From assembly GCF_012276985.1 (NCBI RefSeq), contig NZ_JAAXMM010000008.1:1-64000 (forward strand): a DNA stretch of 64,000 nt, in the 5' to 3' direction. The translations under genes and the position numbers were made by a program. The DNA comes from Agrobacterium sp. a22-2. GTDB taxonomy: Bacteria > Pseudomonadota > Alphaproteobacteria > Rhizobiales > Rhizobiaceae. Below are positions 56,641 through 64,000 of the stretch, piece after piece (the first letter of the stretch is position 1; each line of letters starts with the position of its first letter). The notes under the pieces were generated by a model. It was not told the origin of the DNA. It made no database searches and worked only from the letters and a program-made list of their open reading frames with translations.

Positions 56641-56722
56641 GGCTGCAAGTCTTTTTCCGCCCGCCTGCGATGACGGCCAAATGCCGCTTGCCAGGCCGGG
56701 GACGGGCGTCGAACCTGCCCAT

Positions 56723-57406
56723 ATGGCAGACCGTGACGACAACAATTTCCGCATCAAACCGGGCCGACCGAAGAGCCGGGGCTCTGGCGCCAGCCTGCAC
56801 TCGAAACCGTTCATCACACAGGTGAAGCTCGCCGTGCGCAAGGCCGGCGGAAACCCCAACCGGATCGGTGGGCCGCCGAGTCAGGGGAGTGGGCGCTTCA
56901 ATGCCCGAGGCCGTGGTGCGAAGCTCGCACCGTCCTTTCCGAAAGACGGTGGAGGCTGGACGCGCGATGGCAGCGGCACCCGGTTCCGTTCGCGGCGTGT
57001 CGTCGTCAAGGCGCGGGTGGTCAGCGAAGCCATGGGTCGCCGCCGCCAAAGCCTTGTCGATCAAGGGCAGGCCGTGCGTCTCGACAATGGCAGCATCCGG
57101 GCGCCCAAGGATCTGCTGCAGCGACTGGAGCGAGCCGAGATCGACCGCGTTGGCCGTCAGATGGCGGCGGAGCGGGGGCTGTCCTACGCGCCGAGCCAGG
57201 CCGGTGAATATGTCAGCGGATTACTCAAGGGCGGCGTCAATCTTGCCAGCGGGCGGTTCGCCATGCTCGATGACGGCATCGGCTTCCAGCTTGTACCGTG
57301 GCAACAGGCGCTCGACCAGCGCGTCGGTCAACATATCAGCGGCGTGGTGAGAGACGGTGGTGGGGTTGATTGGAGCTTTGCGAGGAAGCGCGGGCTGGGG
57401 TTGTGA
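56723..57406 (+). pseudogene. VirD2-like/DUF3363 relaxase with an in-frame central deletion
   Basis: 227 aa, where the full relaxase family is about 650 aa. The first ~95 residues ('DDNNFRIKPGRPKSRGSG' to 'RVVVKARVV') match the family N-terminus. The next residues ('AMGRRRQSLVDQGQAVRLDNG' in part, 'GEYVSGLLKGGVNLASGRFAM', 'GFQLVPWQQALDQRVGQHI' in part) match its DUF3363 C-terminal end. The nicking and metal-binding core between them is gone, yet the frame is kept. The residual protein cannot cut DNA. It may be selectively neutral or kept for another role. Confidence 0.8.
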
Positions 57407-57413
57407 CGGGTCG

Positions 57414-57689
57414 CTATTCTGCGTCGTGGGTCTCTTGCGGGGCAGAAGCCTTTGCCAATCGGACGCCGACGCCCTTGCCATTGCTCTCGTCTATGAACTC
57501 GATGCCGGCCGATTCAAGCGCTATTCGGATCGCGTTAAGGTTTGCAACTGTGGTCGAAGGAACGGCATCTTCCACTTCCGCGCGCCTAACTGTGGCCACC
57601 CCTACGCTGGCAGCGCTTGCGAGGTCTTCGGCGCTCCATCTAATCAATGCGCGTGCCGCTCTCATCTGCACTCCAGTGATAGCTTTCAT
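57414..57689 (-). CDS. XRE-family helix-turn-helix regulator
   Basis: 91 aa. 'MRAARALIRWSAEDLASAA' and 'GVATVRRAEVEDAVPS' form a Cro/C1-type helix-turn-helix. Such small regulators are common next to conjugative-element modules in alphaproteobacteria. The start at 57689 follows the family N-terminus 'MKAITGVQMRAAR'; an in-frame extension of 18 codons lacks homology. It faces away from the next genes and may regulate them or the element. Confidence 0.85.
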   Translation of the reverse strand: MKAITGVQMRAARALIRWSAEDLASAASVGVATVRRAEVEDAVPSTTVANLNAIRIALESAGIEFIDESNGKGVGVRLAKASAPQETHDAE

Positions 57690-57864
57690 ATCGTATGATT
57701 TCAATTTGATCGTGCTTCGCTTGTCTGGTAATATGGCTTTCAAGGACTGCGGGTGGCACTTTTCGATTGTTGCCGTTCGCTTCCAAATGGAGCTGCGGCT
57801 GTATGAGGTGGTTGTGACACCTTATACAGCCTGACCACAAACCAAGTTATAGGGAACTCGGATC

Positions 57865-58503
57865 ATGGCTGATTCCGACAATAGCAGAAGTTTGCCTGTC
57901 GTCACGCGACGGAGATTGCTTTCCACGTCGGCGGCGTGGCTGGCAGTGCAGGTTGGGAATGTGAATGCGGCGGTTCATTTCGAAAATGACCGGCCTGAAG
58001 GTGGTGATCCAACGCTGCTGTTGTGGCAGGAGTGGAAGGCGGCTCATGATAAGGTCGAGAAGTTCTGCCGAAGGCAGCAGCGGCTGGAGACGGCACTGAT
58101 TGCGACTGTCGGGTTTCCTCATGTTGACATTGCTGCGCCCGGTCAGGATTGCGTGGTCGCGGCGTTCACAATAGCGGAAATCGACCGCGTATTTGGCGAT
58201 GCGCCGGAGCATGCGGCGGCAAAGGTACAGGCGAAAGCGGTTCTTGCTGAGGGGCAGGCAGCTTGGGATGCCCTGGACGAGCGGGTGGGATACAGCCGCG
58301 CCAAGCAGGCGGAGGAAGAAGCGTTTGTGATGCGGGTGGAACGATTGAATGATCTGTTTGCGCTACCCGTCAGATCTGTCGCCGGAGCTACGGCAAAACT
58401 CCATGCCATCGTTGCGATGGGCGAGGAAGATCCTTGCGATGAATTCCCGTGGCCGCAAATCCGGGCTGTGATGGCGGACTTGGTCAGTCTCGGTAGCGCG
58501 TGA
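57865..58503 (+). CDS. Unrecognised protein with a twin-arginine-like N-terminus
   Basis: 212 aa. 'VTRRRLLSTSAAWLAVQ' near residues 12-28 resembles a Tat signal (basic residues then a hydrophobic stretch), although it is weak. The remainder is helical ('WQEWKAAHDKVEKFCRRQ', 'AEEEAFVMRVERLNDLF'). Similar proteins occur in rhizobial prophage and element regions. GGGAA lies upstream of the ATG. Function unknown; a link to the ATPase pair downstream is only positional. Confidence 0.65.
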   Translation: MADSDNSRSLPVVTRRRLLSTSAAWLAVQVGNVNAAVHFENDRPEGGDPTLLLWQEWKAAHDKVEKFCRRQQRLETALIATVGFPHVDIAAPGQDCVVAAFTIAEIDRVFGDAPEHAAAKVQAKAVLAEGQAAWDALDERVGYSRAKQAEEEAFVMRVERLNDLFALPVRSVAGATAKLHAIVAMGEEDPCDEFPWPQIRAVMADLVSLGSA

Positions 58504-58517
58504 AAGTATGGCGTGAC

Positions 58518-58564
58518 TTGACAAGCATAATTTATTTTGGAATGAATTAATGTGAAAGTTAATT
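58518..58564 (+). promoter_or_regulatory. AT-rich promoter/operator before the ATPase pair
   Basis: TTGACA (58518-58523) is a perfect -35 hexamer, followed 17-18 bp later by the weak AATGAAT. An inverted repeat AATTAA/TTAATT (58545-58564, 8-bp spacer) overlaps the expected start region. The block is much more AT-rich than its surroundings. Confidence 0.4.
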
Positions 58565-58592
58565 AATCTCAAAGCGAATAAAGGCAACATTC

Positions 58593-59726
58593 GTGCATCA
58601 CCGTAAAGCCCAGCGCGACGCCCTGTTACGAAAGCTGACTGCGGGCATCAACGTTCAGATGCCTGCGCCGCGACGCATAGGAAAAACTTGGACCATCAAT
58701 AGGCTAGCTGGCGATCTCACGGCGGCGGGCTGGATCGCTGTAGAAGTCGATGTACAAGGAATCAGAACGACCGACAGCTTCGCGAGGATCCTATGCAAGC
58801 GGATCGAAGCACAAATGCCATCGAAGGAACGTTTCAAGACGCATCTCCTTCAACGCCTGAAGAATCTGACGGACGGCCATTGGGGCGATAATCCGCTCGA
58901 CGTGCTGGGAAAGATCGATCCAATCGAATTCGCGGAAACTCTGGTAGCTGCACTCGATGATGATGGCAGACCCGCAGCGATCATCATCGATGAAGTCGCA
59001 TATTTTTTCCTTCACTTGGCCGAACAAAACGCCAAAGACGCAAACGCATTTGCCTACCAAATGCGCGCGATGCAAGGACGCTACAAGAACGTTCGCTGGC
59101 TCCTGACTGGTTCCATAGGTCTTGATCCTGTGGCAAGGCGCTATGGCCTTCAGGGCGCGTTTGTGGATCTCGAAACGTTCATTCTCGACCCATTCACCGC
59201 GGCAGAAGCCCGGTCGTTCTTGCGCGACGGGGCGATTCAAGAAGCACTCACCCACAAGTTCGATGCTTCCGACGAAGACTTTGACTATCTGTTCCAAGAG
59301 CTCGGTTGGCTTGCGCCATTCTATCTGAAACTGGTTGCAAACGCGGTCCGCCCCTCAGGATACGCGCAAACGAATGGCAACGCGATTGCCGGCCGCCAGG
59401 ATTTTGACGATGCTTTCACCACGCTGTTGCAACCGAACAGAAGATCGGAATTCGCTATTTGGCGGGAGCATATCGACAAAAATCTGCCCGCATCAGACAG
59501 CCGCTTAGCATCGGAAATCCTTTCGCGTATCTCTCAAGACAGTGACGGAGAAACCTTCGACACCTTGTTGGCCAGCCTCGCTACGAATGCCGAACCTAAG
59601 AGCAGAGGCGAACTTCGGGACATTATTGCAATCCTGGTAAATGACGGCTTGGTAAGCAAGGTTGACGACCGTTATCGTTTCAGGTCGGGTTTGGTGCGGC
59701 GGTATTGGAAGGAATACGAAGCGTAA
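58593..59726 (+). CDS. P-loop ATPase (STAND/archaeal-ATPase-like), first of a pair
   Basis: 377 aa. Walker A 'APRRIGKT' (residues 25-32), Walker B 'IIIDEVAYF' (D133, E134) and a sensor-type strand 'WLLTGSIGLDPVARRYG' mark a STAND/AAA-like ATPase. The C-terminal ~100 residues look like a winged helix ('RGELRDIIAILVNDGLVSKVD' in part). It starts with GTG 58593 behind AAAGG; there is no better ATG. Its stop overlaps the next ATG (TAATG), so both proteins are made together. Family is fair; function unknown. Confidence 0.78.
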   Translation: MHHRKAQRDALLRKLTAGINVQMPAPRRIGKTWTINRLAGDLTAAGWIAVEVDVQGIRTTDSFARILCKRIEAQMPSKERFKTHLLQRLKNLTDGHWGDNPLDVLGKIDPIEFAETLVAALDDDGRPAAIIIDEVAYFFLHLAEQNAKDANAFAYQMRAMQGRYKNVRWLLTGSIGLDPVARRYGLQGAFVDLETFILDPFTAAEARSFLRDGAIQEALTHKFDASDEDFDYLFQELGWLAPFYLKLVANAVRPSGYAQTNGNAIAGRQDFDDAFTTLLQPNRRSEFAIWREHIDKNLPASDSRLASEILSRISQDSDGETFDTLLASLATNAEPKSRGELRDIIAILVNDGLVSKVDDRYRFRSGLVRRYWKEYEA

Positions 59727-62700
59727 TGACTTTTCCTCCCCAACCGTCCCTTTACAACCAGTACCGGCTAGGTGATGCAGATTTCACCGCTAACTTCACC
59801 GCAAGGCACGGTGTGCTGGACCTGATCTGCCGCAGACTTAAGAGCATTGGCACGCCTTCGGACAATCTGCATCAGATCATCATCGGGCCGCGCGGGATGG
59901 GGAAGACGTCGTTGCTTCGCCGCATTGCCATCGAGATTGATCAGAACAGCGACCTTGCAGACCGTTTCATCCCGCTGGGTTTTCGCGAAGAACAATACAA
60001 TGTGCTGACACTTCGCGATTTTTGGCGAAACTGCGGTGAGTCCCTAGCCGAGTGGGCGGATGCGCACGGGATGCAAAGTCTCGCTGAAAGACTTGATATC
60101 AACATTGCCTCGCAAGGCTGGGACACGGACGAGGGGGCGGCTGAACAATTCAGCGAAGAGATGGCCGCCCTTGGCAGCAGGGCGGTCCTTCTGGTCGACA
60201 ACCTCGACCTAATCATTGAAGCCTTGAAAGACCATGACCGCTGGGCTCTGCGCAGCAGTCTACAAGTGCGAGGTGGGCCGATCGTGATCGGCACTGCCAC
60301 CCAAACGCTGCGCGAAAGTGGAAATCGTGATGCGGCTTTCTACGAGTTTTTTGAGCCCCACTACCTCGAACCTCTGAACATCGTTGAAACAGAGACCTGC
60401 ATGCGGGCGCTCGCACGTAGGCGGGGCGCTTATGGAAATCACGTGCTACAAATTCTCGACACACAGCCTACCCGCCTGAAGACGCTCCACATCCTGACTG
60501 GAGGTAACCCACGAGTTTTGACGCTGATCTATCGGCTGCTTGAGGCTGCGGAGTCGGATGCGACTATGGCAGACCTCGAAACCTTGCTCGATCAAGTCAC
60601 ACCCTACTACAAGGCGCGGATCGAGGAATACCAATCAGCCCAACAGCGTGCAGCGATCGATGCCATTGCCCTGAATTGGGATCCAGTAACCACGAGCGAG
60701 TTGTCCAAGATCACCACAATTCCCTCGACCACGCTCTCGCCAATTTTGATCAAACTTCGCAAGAACGGCCTAATCGACAGTGTCGAGACTTCGGGCGCCT
60801 ATTCTGGCCATCAGATTGTCGAGCGGTTCCTGAACATCTGGTACCTGATGCGGCACGGAACTCGTAGAACCAAACAAAAGATGCGTTGGCTAGTTGCATT
60901 CCTGACCAATTTCTATTCTCCGCAGGATCTTCACGCAATCAATCAGCATGCGGTCGAATGCGGTGATGCCAACCGTTGGCACAAGGACTATGCTTTCGCA
61001 TTCCATCAAGCCATGAACACTAGCACCGTATCGGTTCCTCGGACGGTACAGCAAGGGCATCGTGAAGTCGTGGATCACGCCCTCGCAAGCACATCAGACT
61101 TGGATCAGGCATTTGAGATCAGCGAAACCCAGGAATTAACGCGTGATCTCTTTGAAAAGGCTAAAGCCGCCGCCTTAGCCGGAGAACTGTACCAAGCGAT
61201 CTCTTTTTATCAGAACGTCCTTGAGCTTGTCGACGATGACGGATCGACGGAAGTGGCAATGGCAATGGCAATGGCGATGGTCAACAAAGCCTATACGTTC
61301 GGCCAGATCGGAGACCACGCGGCAGAGATCGCGGGCTATCACGCCGTCATCGGCCGTTTCGGAGAAGCGAATGCCCCCGAGCTGCTAAAGCAGGTCGCCC
61401 GGGCGATGTTCAACAAAGCCGTCGTCTTCGGCCGAAGCGGAGATCGAGCGGCAGAAATCGCGGGCTATGACGCCATTATTGGCCGCTTCGGTGACGTGTA
61501 TGCCTCCGAACTGCTACAACTGCTCGCCTGGGCGATGGTCAACAAAGCTGCCGCGTTGGGTCAAAGCGGAGACCATGCGGCAGAAATCGCGGGCTATGAC
61601 GCCGTCATCGGCCGTTTCGGTGAAGCGACTGCCCCCGAGCTGCTTGAGCAGGTCGCCTGGGCGATGGTCAATAAAGCTGACGCGTTCGGCCAGAGTGGAG
61701 ATCGCGCGGCAGAGATTGCGGGCTATGACGCCGTCATCGGTCGTTTCGGAGAAGCGAGTGCCCCCGAGCTGCTTGAGCAGGTCGCCCGGGCGATGGTCAA
61801 CAAAGCCGACGCGTTCGGCCAGAGTGGAGATCGCGCGGCAGAGATCGCGGGCTATGACGCCGTCATCGGTCGTTTCGGAGAAGCGACTACCCCCAAGCTG
61901 CTAAAGCAAGTCGCCTGGGCGATGGTCAACAAAGCCTATGCGTTCAGCCAGAGCGGAGATCGGGCGGCAGAGATCGCGGGCTATGACGCCGTCATCGGTC
62001 GTTTCGGAGAAGCGAGTGCCCCCGAGCTGCTTGAGCAGGTCGCCTGGGCGATGGTCAACAAAGCCTATGCGTTCGGCCAGAGCGGAGACCGCGCGACAGA
62101 GATCGCGGGCTATGACGCCGTCATCGGCCGATTCGGAGAAGCGAGTGCCCCCGAGTTGCTTGAGCAGGTCGCCTGGGCGATGGTCAACAAAGCTGACGCG
62201 TTCAGGCAGAGTGGAGATCGCGCGGCAGAGATTGCGGGCTACGACGCCATCATCGGTCGTTTCGGAGAAGCGACTGCCCCCGAGTTGCTTGGGCAGGTCG
62301 CCCGGGCGATGGTCAACAAAGCCTATGCGTTCGGCCAGAGTGGAGATCGCACGACAGAGATCGCAGGCTATGACGCCGTCATCGTTCGTTTCGGAGAAGC
62401 GACTGCCCCCGAGCTGCTTGAGCATGTCGCCCGGGCGATGGTCAACAAAGCCTATGCGTTCGTCCAGAGCGGAGACCGCACGGCAGAGATCGCGGGCTAT
62501 GACGCCGTCATCGGCCGTTTCGGTGAAGCGAGTGCTCCCGAACTGCTGAAGCATGTCGCCCGGGCAATGTTCAACAGAGCCTATGCGTTCGGCCAGAGCG
62601 GAGACCATGGGGCAGAGATCGCGGGCTATGACGCCGTCATCGGCCGTTTCGGTGAAGCGAGCGCCCCCGAACTGCTAAAGCAGGTCGCCCGGGCGATGCT

Positions 62701-63958
62701 CAACAGAGCCTATGCGTTCGGCCAGAGCGGAGACCTCGCGGCAGAGATCGCGGGTTATGACGCCGTCATCGGCCGTTTCGGTGAAGCGAGTGCCCTCGAA
62801 CTGCTACAGCAGGTCGCCTGGGCAATGCTCAACAAAGCCTACGCGTTCGGCCAGAGCGGAGATCGCGCGGCAGAGATCGCGGGTTATGACGCCGTCATCG
62901 GCCGTTTCGGTGAAGCGAGTGCCCTCGAACTGCTACAGCAGGTCGCCTGGGCGATGCTCAAGAAAGCTGACGCGTTGGGCCAGAGCGGAGACCTCGCGGC
63001 AGAGATCGCGGGCTATGACGCCGTCATCGGCCGTTTCGGAGAAGCGGGTGCCCCCGAACTGCTACAGCAGGTCGCCTGGGCGATGGTCAAGAAAGCCTAC
63101 GCGTTCGGCCAGAGCGGAGATCGCGCGGCAGAGATTGCGGGTTATGACGCCGTCATAGGCTGTTTCGGTGAAGCGACTGCCCCCGAGCTGCTTGAGCAGG
63201 TCTTACTGGCGACAATCAGGAAGGCCTCGTCGCTTTCGAAACTTGGGCAATCGGACGCGGCAGTCGACACCTATGAGCTGGCGCTTGTCCTGGCAAGGAA
63301 CGTCCACACCGGAGACCAAAGAGAGCTGATGGCGGATGTCTTGATCGCACTAGGCAACTATTGCCTCGATTGGCAAGGTGATCTCCTGCGCGCCGAGAGT
63401 GCCCTATTGGAAGCGCTTCCGAGTAAGCCGCTGCTGTGCAACGCAAATCTAATCTGGGTCAAGCTCTTCTTGGGGAAAACATCAGAGATCAGCGAGACAC
63501 GCAACCAGATCGCTGACCTTCCTTCGGTCGGTCTTGCTTTCATTGACGCCGCGATAGCCTTGTCGGCAGAGAACATTGGGGATGCCTTGGCCCATGTTGA
63601 AGCTGCTCTGACCGGCGATCTGGAATCCGGCATTTGGGATTTCCAAGACGACCAATTGCGCTTGCTACGCTTTGCTGAGGCACACAGCTATGGTGAACGT
63701 TTGATAGAGTGGTTTGATCAGTCAGGCTTCGCCGACAGATTCGCCCCGCTATATGCCGCCTTTAAAGCCTATGTTCGCGGAGAGCGAATGCTTCTTGACG
63801 TCAATCCTGAAGTGAGACTGCCAGCCCAAGAAATATATGGCCGGTTGTCAGCGACGAAAAGGTATCAACAAGCGAAAATAGGCCCCGGGTCAGGATCAAC
63901 GCGAAGAAAACGCGGAGAGAAATCTACTGAAACTGCGGGGTCAGGAAAGGGCAACTGA
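59726..63958 (+). CDS. Large STAND ATPase with tandem TPR-type repeats, second of a pair
   Basis: 1410 aa. Residues about 15-320 are an ATPase domain with Walker A 'GPRGMGKTS' (54-62) and Walker B 'LLVDN' (155-159). A winged helix follows (about residues 310-390, 'VTTSELSKITTIPSTTL', 'SGHQIVERFLNIWYLMRHG'). From residue 517 there are 15 near-identical 43-residue repeats with the core 'NKAYAFGQSGDRAAEIAGYD' and a degenerate sixteenth, then about 200 more helical residues and a basic tail ('RRKRGEKSTE'). The repeats are TPR-like and probably form a long sensor or scaffold. ATG 59726 is chosen because it overlaps the upstream stop. No nuclease or other effector domain is seen. A role in phage defence is possible by analogy with other STAND proteins, but it is inference. 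Confidence 0.82.
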   Translation: MTFPPQPSLYNQYRLGDADFTANFTARHGVLDLICRRLKSIGTPSDNLHQIIIGPRGMGKTSLLRRIAIEIDQNSDLADRFIPLGFREEQYNVLTLRDFWRNCGESLAEWADAHGMQSLAERLDINIASQGWDTDEGAAEQFSEEMAALGSRAVLLVDNLDLIIEALKDHDRWALRSSLQVRGGPIVIGTATQTLRESGNRDAAFYEFFEPHYLEPLNIVETETCMRALARRRGAYGNHVLQILDTQPTRLKTLHILTGGNPRVLTLIYRLLEAAESDATMADLETLLDQVTPYYKARIEEYQSAQQRAAIDAIALNWDPVTTSELSKITTIPSTTLSPILIKLRKNGLIDSVETSGAYSGHQIVERFLNIWYLMRHGTRRTKQKMRWLVAFLTNFYSPQDLHAINQHAVECGDANRWHKDYAFAFHQAMNTSTVSVPRTVQQGHREVVDHALASTSDLDQAFEISETQELTRDLFEKAKAAALAGELYQAISFYQNVLELVDDDGSTEVAMAMAMAMVNKAYTFGQIGDHAAEIAGYHAVIGRFGEANAPELLKQVARAMFNKAVVFGRSGDRAAEIAGYDAIIGRFGDVYASELLQLLAWAMVNKAAALGQSGDHAAEIAGYDAVIGRFGEATAPELLEQVAWAMVNKADAFGQSGDRAAEIAGYDAVIGRFGEASAPELLEQVARAMVNKADAFGQSGDRAAEIAGYDAVIGRFGEATTPKLLKQVAWAMVNKAYAFSQSGDRAAEIAGYDAVIGRFGEASAPELLEQVAWAMVNKAYAFGQSGDRATEIAGYDAVIGRFGEASAPELLEQVAWAMVNKADAFRQSGDRAAEIAGYDAIIGRFGEATAPELLGQVARAMVNKAYAFGQSGDRTTEIAGYDAVIVRFGEATAPELLEHVARAMVNKAYAFVQSGDRTAEIAGYDAVIGRFGEASAPELLKHVARAMFNRAYAFGQSGDHGAEIAGYDAVIGRFGEASAPELLKQVARAMLNRAYAFGQSGDLAAEIAGYDAVIGRFGEASALELLQQVAWAMLNKAYAFGQSGDRAAEIAGYDAVIGRFGEASALELLQQVAWAMLKKADALGQSGDLAAEIAGYDAVIGRFGEAGAPELLQQVAWAMVKKAYAFGQSGDRAAEIAGYDAVIGCFGEATAPELLEQVLLATIRKASSLSKLGQSDAAVDTYELALVLARNVHTGDQRELMADVLIALGNYCLDWQGDLLRAESALLEALPSKPLLCNANLIWVKLFLGKTSEISETRNQIADLPSVGLAFIDAAIALSAENIGDALAHVEAALTGDLESGIWDFQDDQLRLLRFAEAHSYGERLIEWFDQSGFADRFAPLYAAFKAYVRGERMLLDVNPEVRLPAQEIYGRLSATKRYQQAKIGPGSGSTRRKRGEKSTETAGSGKGN
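61274..63208 (+). repeat. 15 tandem 129-bp coding repeats (43 aa each)
   Basis: Each unit starts 'gcgatg(g/c/t)t' and encodes AM(V/L/F)NKA..FGQSGDR. Fifteen units span exactly 15 x 129 bp; the sixteenth begins at 63209 and is degenerate. Many neighbouring units are almost identical in DNA, which points to recent expansion or gene conversion and predicts copy-number variation between strains. Confidence 0.95.
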
Positions 63959-64000
63959 GCTACTCCGGTCCTCGGGCCAATTTCTGGCCGCTTTGGGCTA

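Noticed and set aside
61274..63208. Tandem repeats considered as a CRISPR array or satellite
   Set aside because: Units are directly adjacent, 129 bp long, without spacers, and keep one reading frame that gives TPR-like protein repeats.

Overview
The window looks like a chromosome or large-replicon segment of a Rhizobiaceae bacterium (Rhizobium/Agrobacterium type). The evidence is the gene content, the high GC, a type VI secretion (T6SS) locus laid out as the divergent imp and hcp operons known from Agrobacterium, and an intergenic repeat of the rhizobial RIME-like 'agagcaattcc' kind near 40516. No species is assigned.

Layout. 1-1517: an initiator tRNA with a terminator, then a polysaccharide-export lipoprotein. 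1514-31784: a complete T6SS. The minus-strand operon runs tssA, tssB, two tssC paralogues, tagJ, tssE, tssF, tssG, fha, tssK, tssL, tssM, tagF-pppA and a Ser/Thr kinase. The plus-strand operon runs clpV, hcp, an unrecognised effector-like gene with a secreted immunity-like partner, vgrG, a DUF2169 adaptor, a PAAR-like/Ntox15 DNase effector and its immunity gene. A good match to a Pho box (20361-20378) lies between the two operons.

31978-44177: a broken beta-rich gene cut by an IS6-family element (32556-33373), then polyphosphate kinase 2, a patatin phospholipase, acetoacetate decarboxylase, 3-hydroxybutyrate dehydrogenase, a PstS-like protein, a Na/Pi cotransporter, a DUF808 protein and a CorA-like transporter. 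It ends with a diguanylate-cyclase fragment cut by a second, diverged IS6-family element of the same length (43360-44177). Phosphate handling recurs here.

44257-52996: a small conserved protein, then a ROK repressor divergent from an ABC importer operon that also encodes a glycerophosphodiester phosphodiesterase and a calcineurin-like phosphoesterase. Uptake of a phosphodiester or its sugar/polyol product is the likely role.

53000-63958: an accessory region that looks like a decayed conjugative element carrying defence genes. It holds an ArdC antirestriction protein, an AbiE toxin-antitoxin pair whose toxin has lost an Asp of its DxD motif, an oriT-like repeat cluster, a relaxase that is only the two ends of the normal protein joined in frame, an XRE regulator, a Tat-signal-like protein, and two overlapping P-loop ATPase genes. 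The second ATPase (1410 aa) carries 15 nearly identical 43-residue TPR-type repeats plus a degenerate sixteenth. This ATPase pair is the best candidate for an undescribed system in the window.
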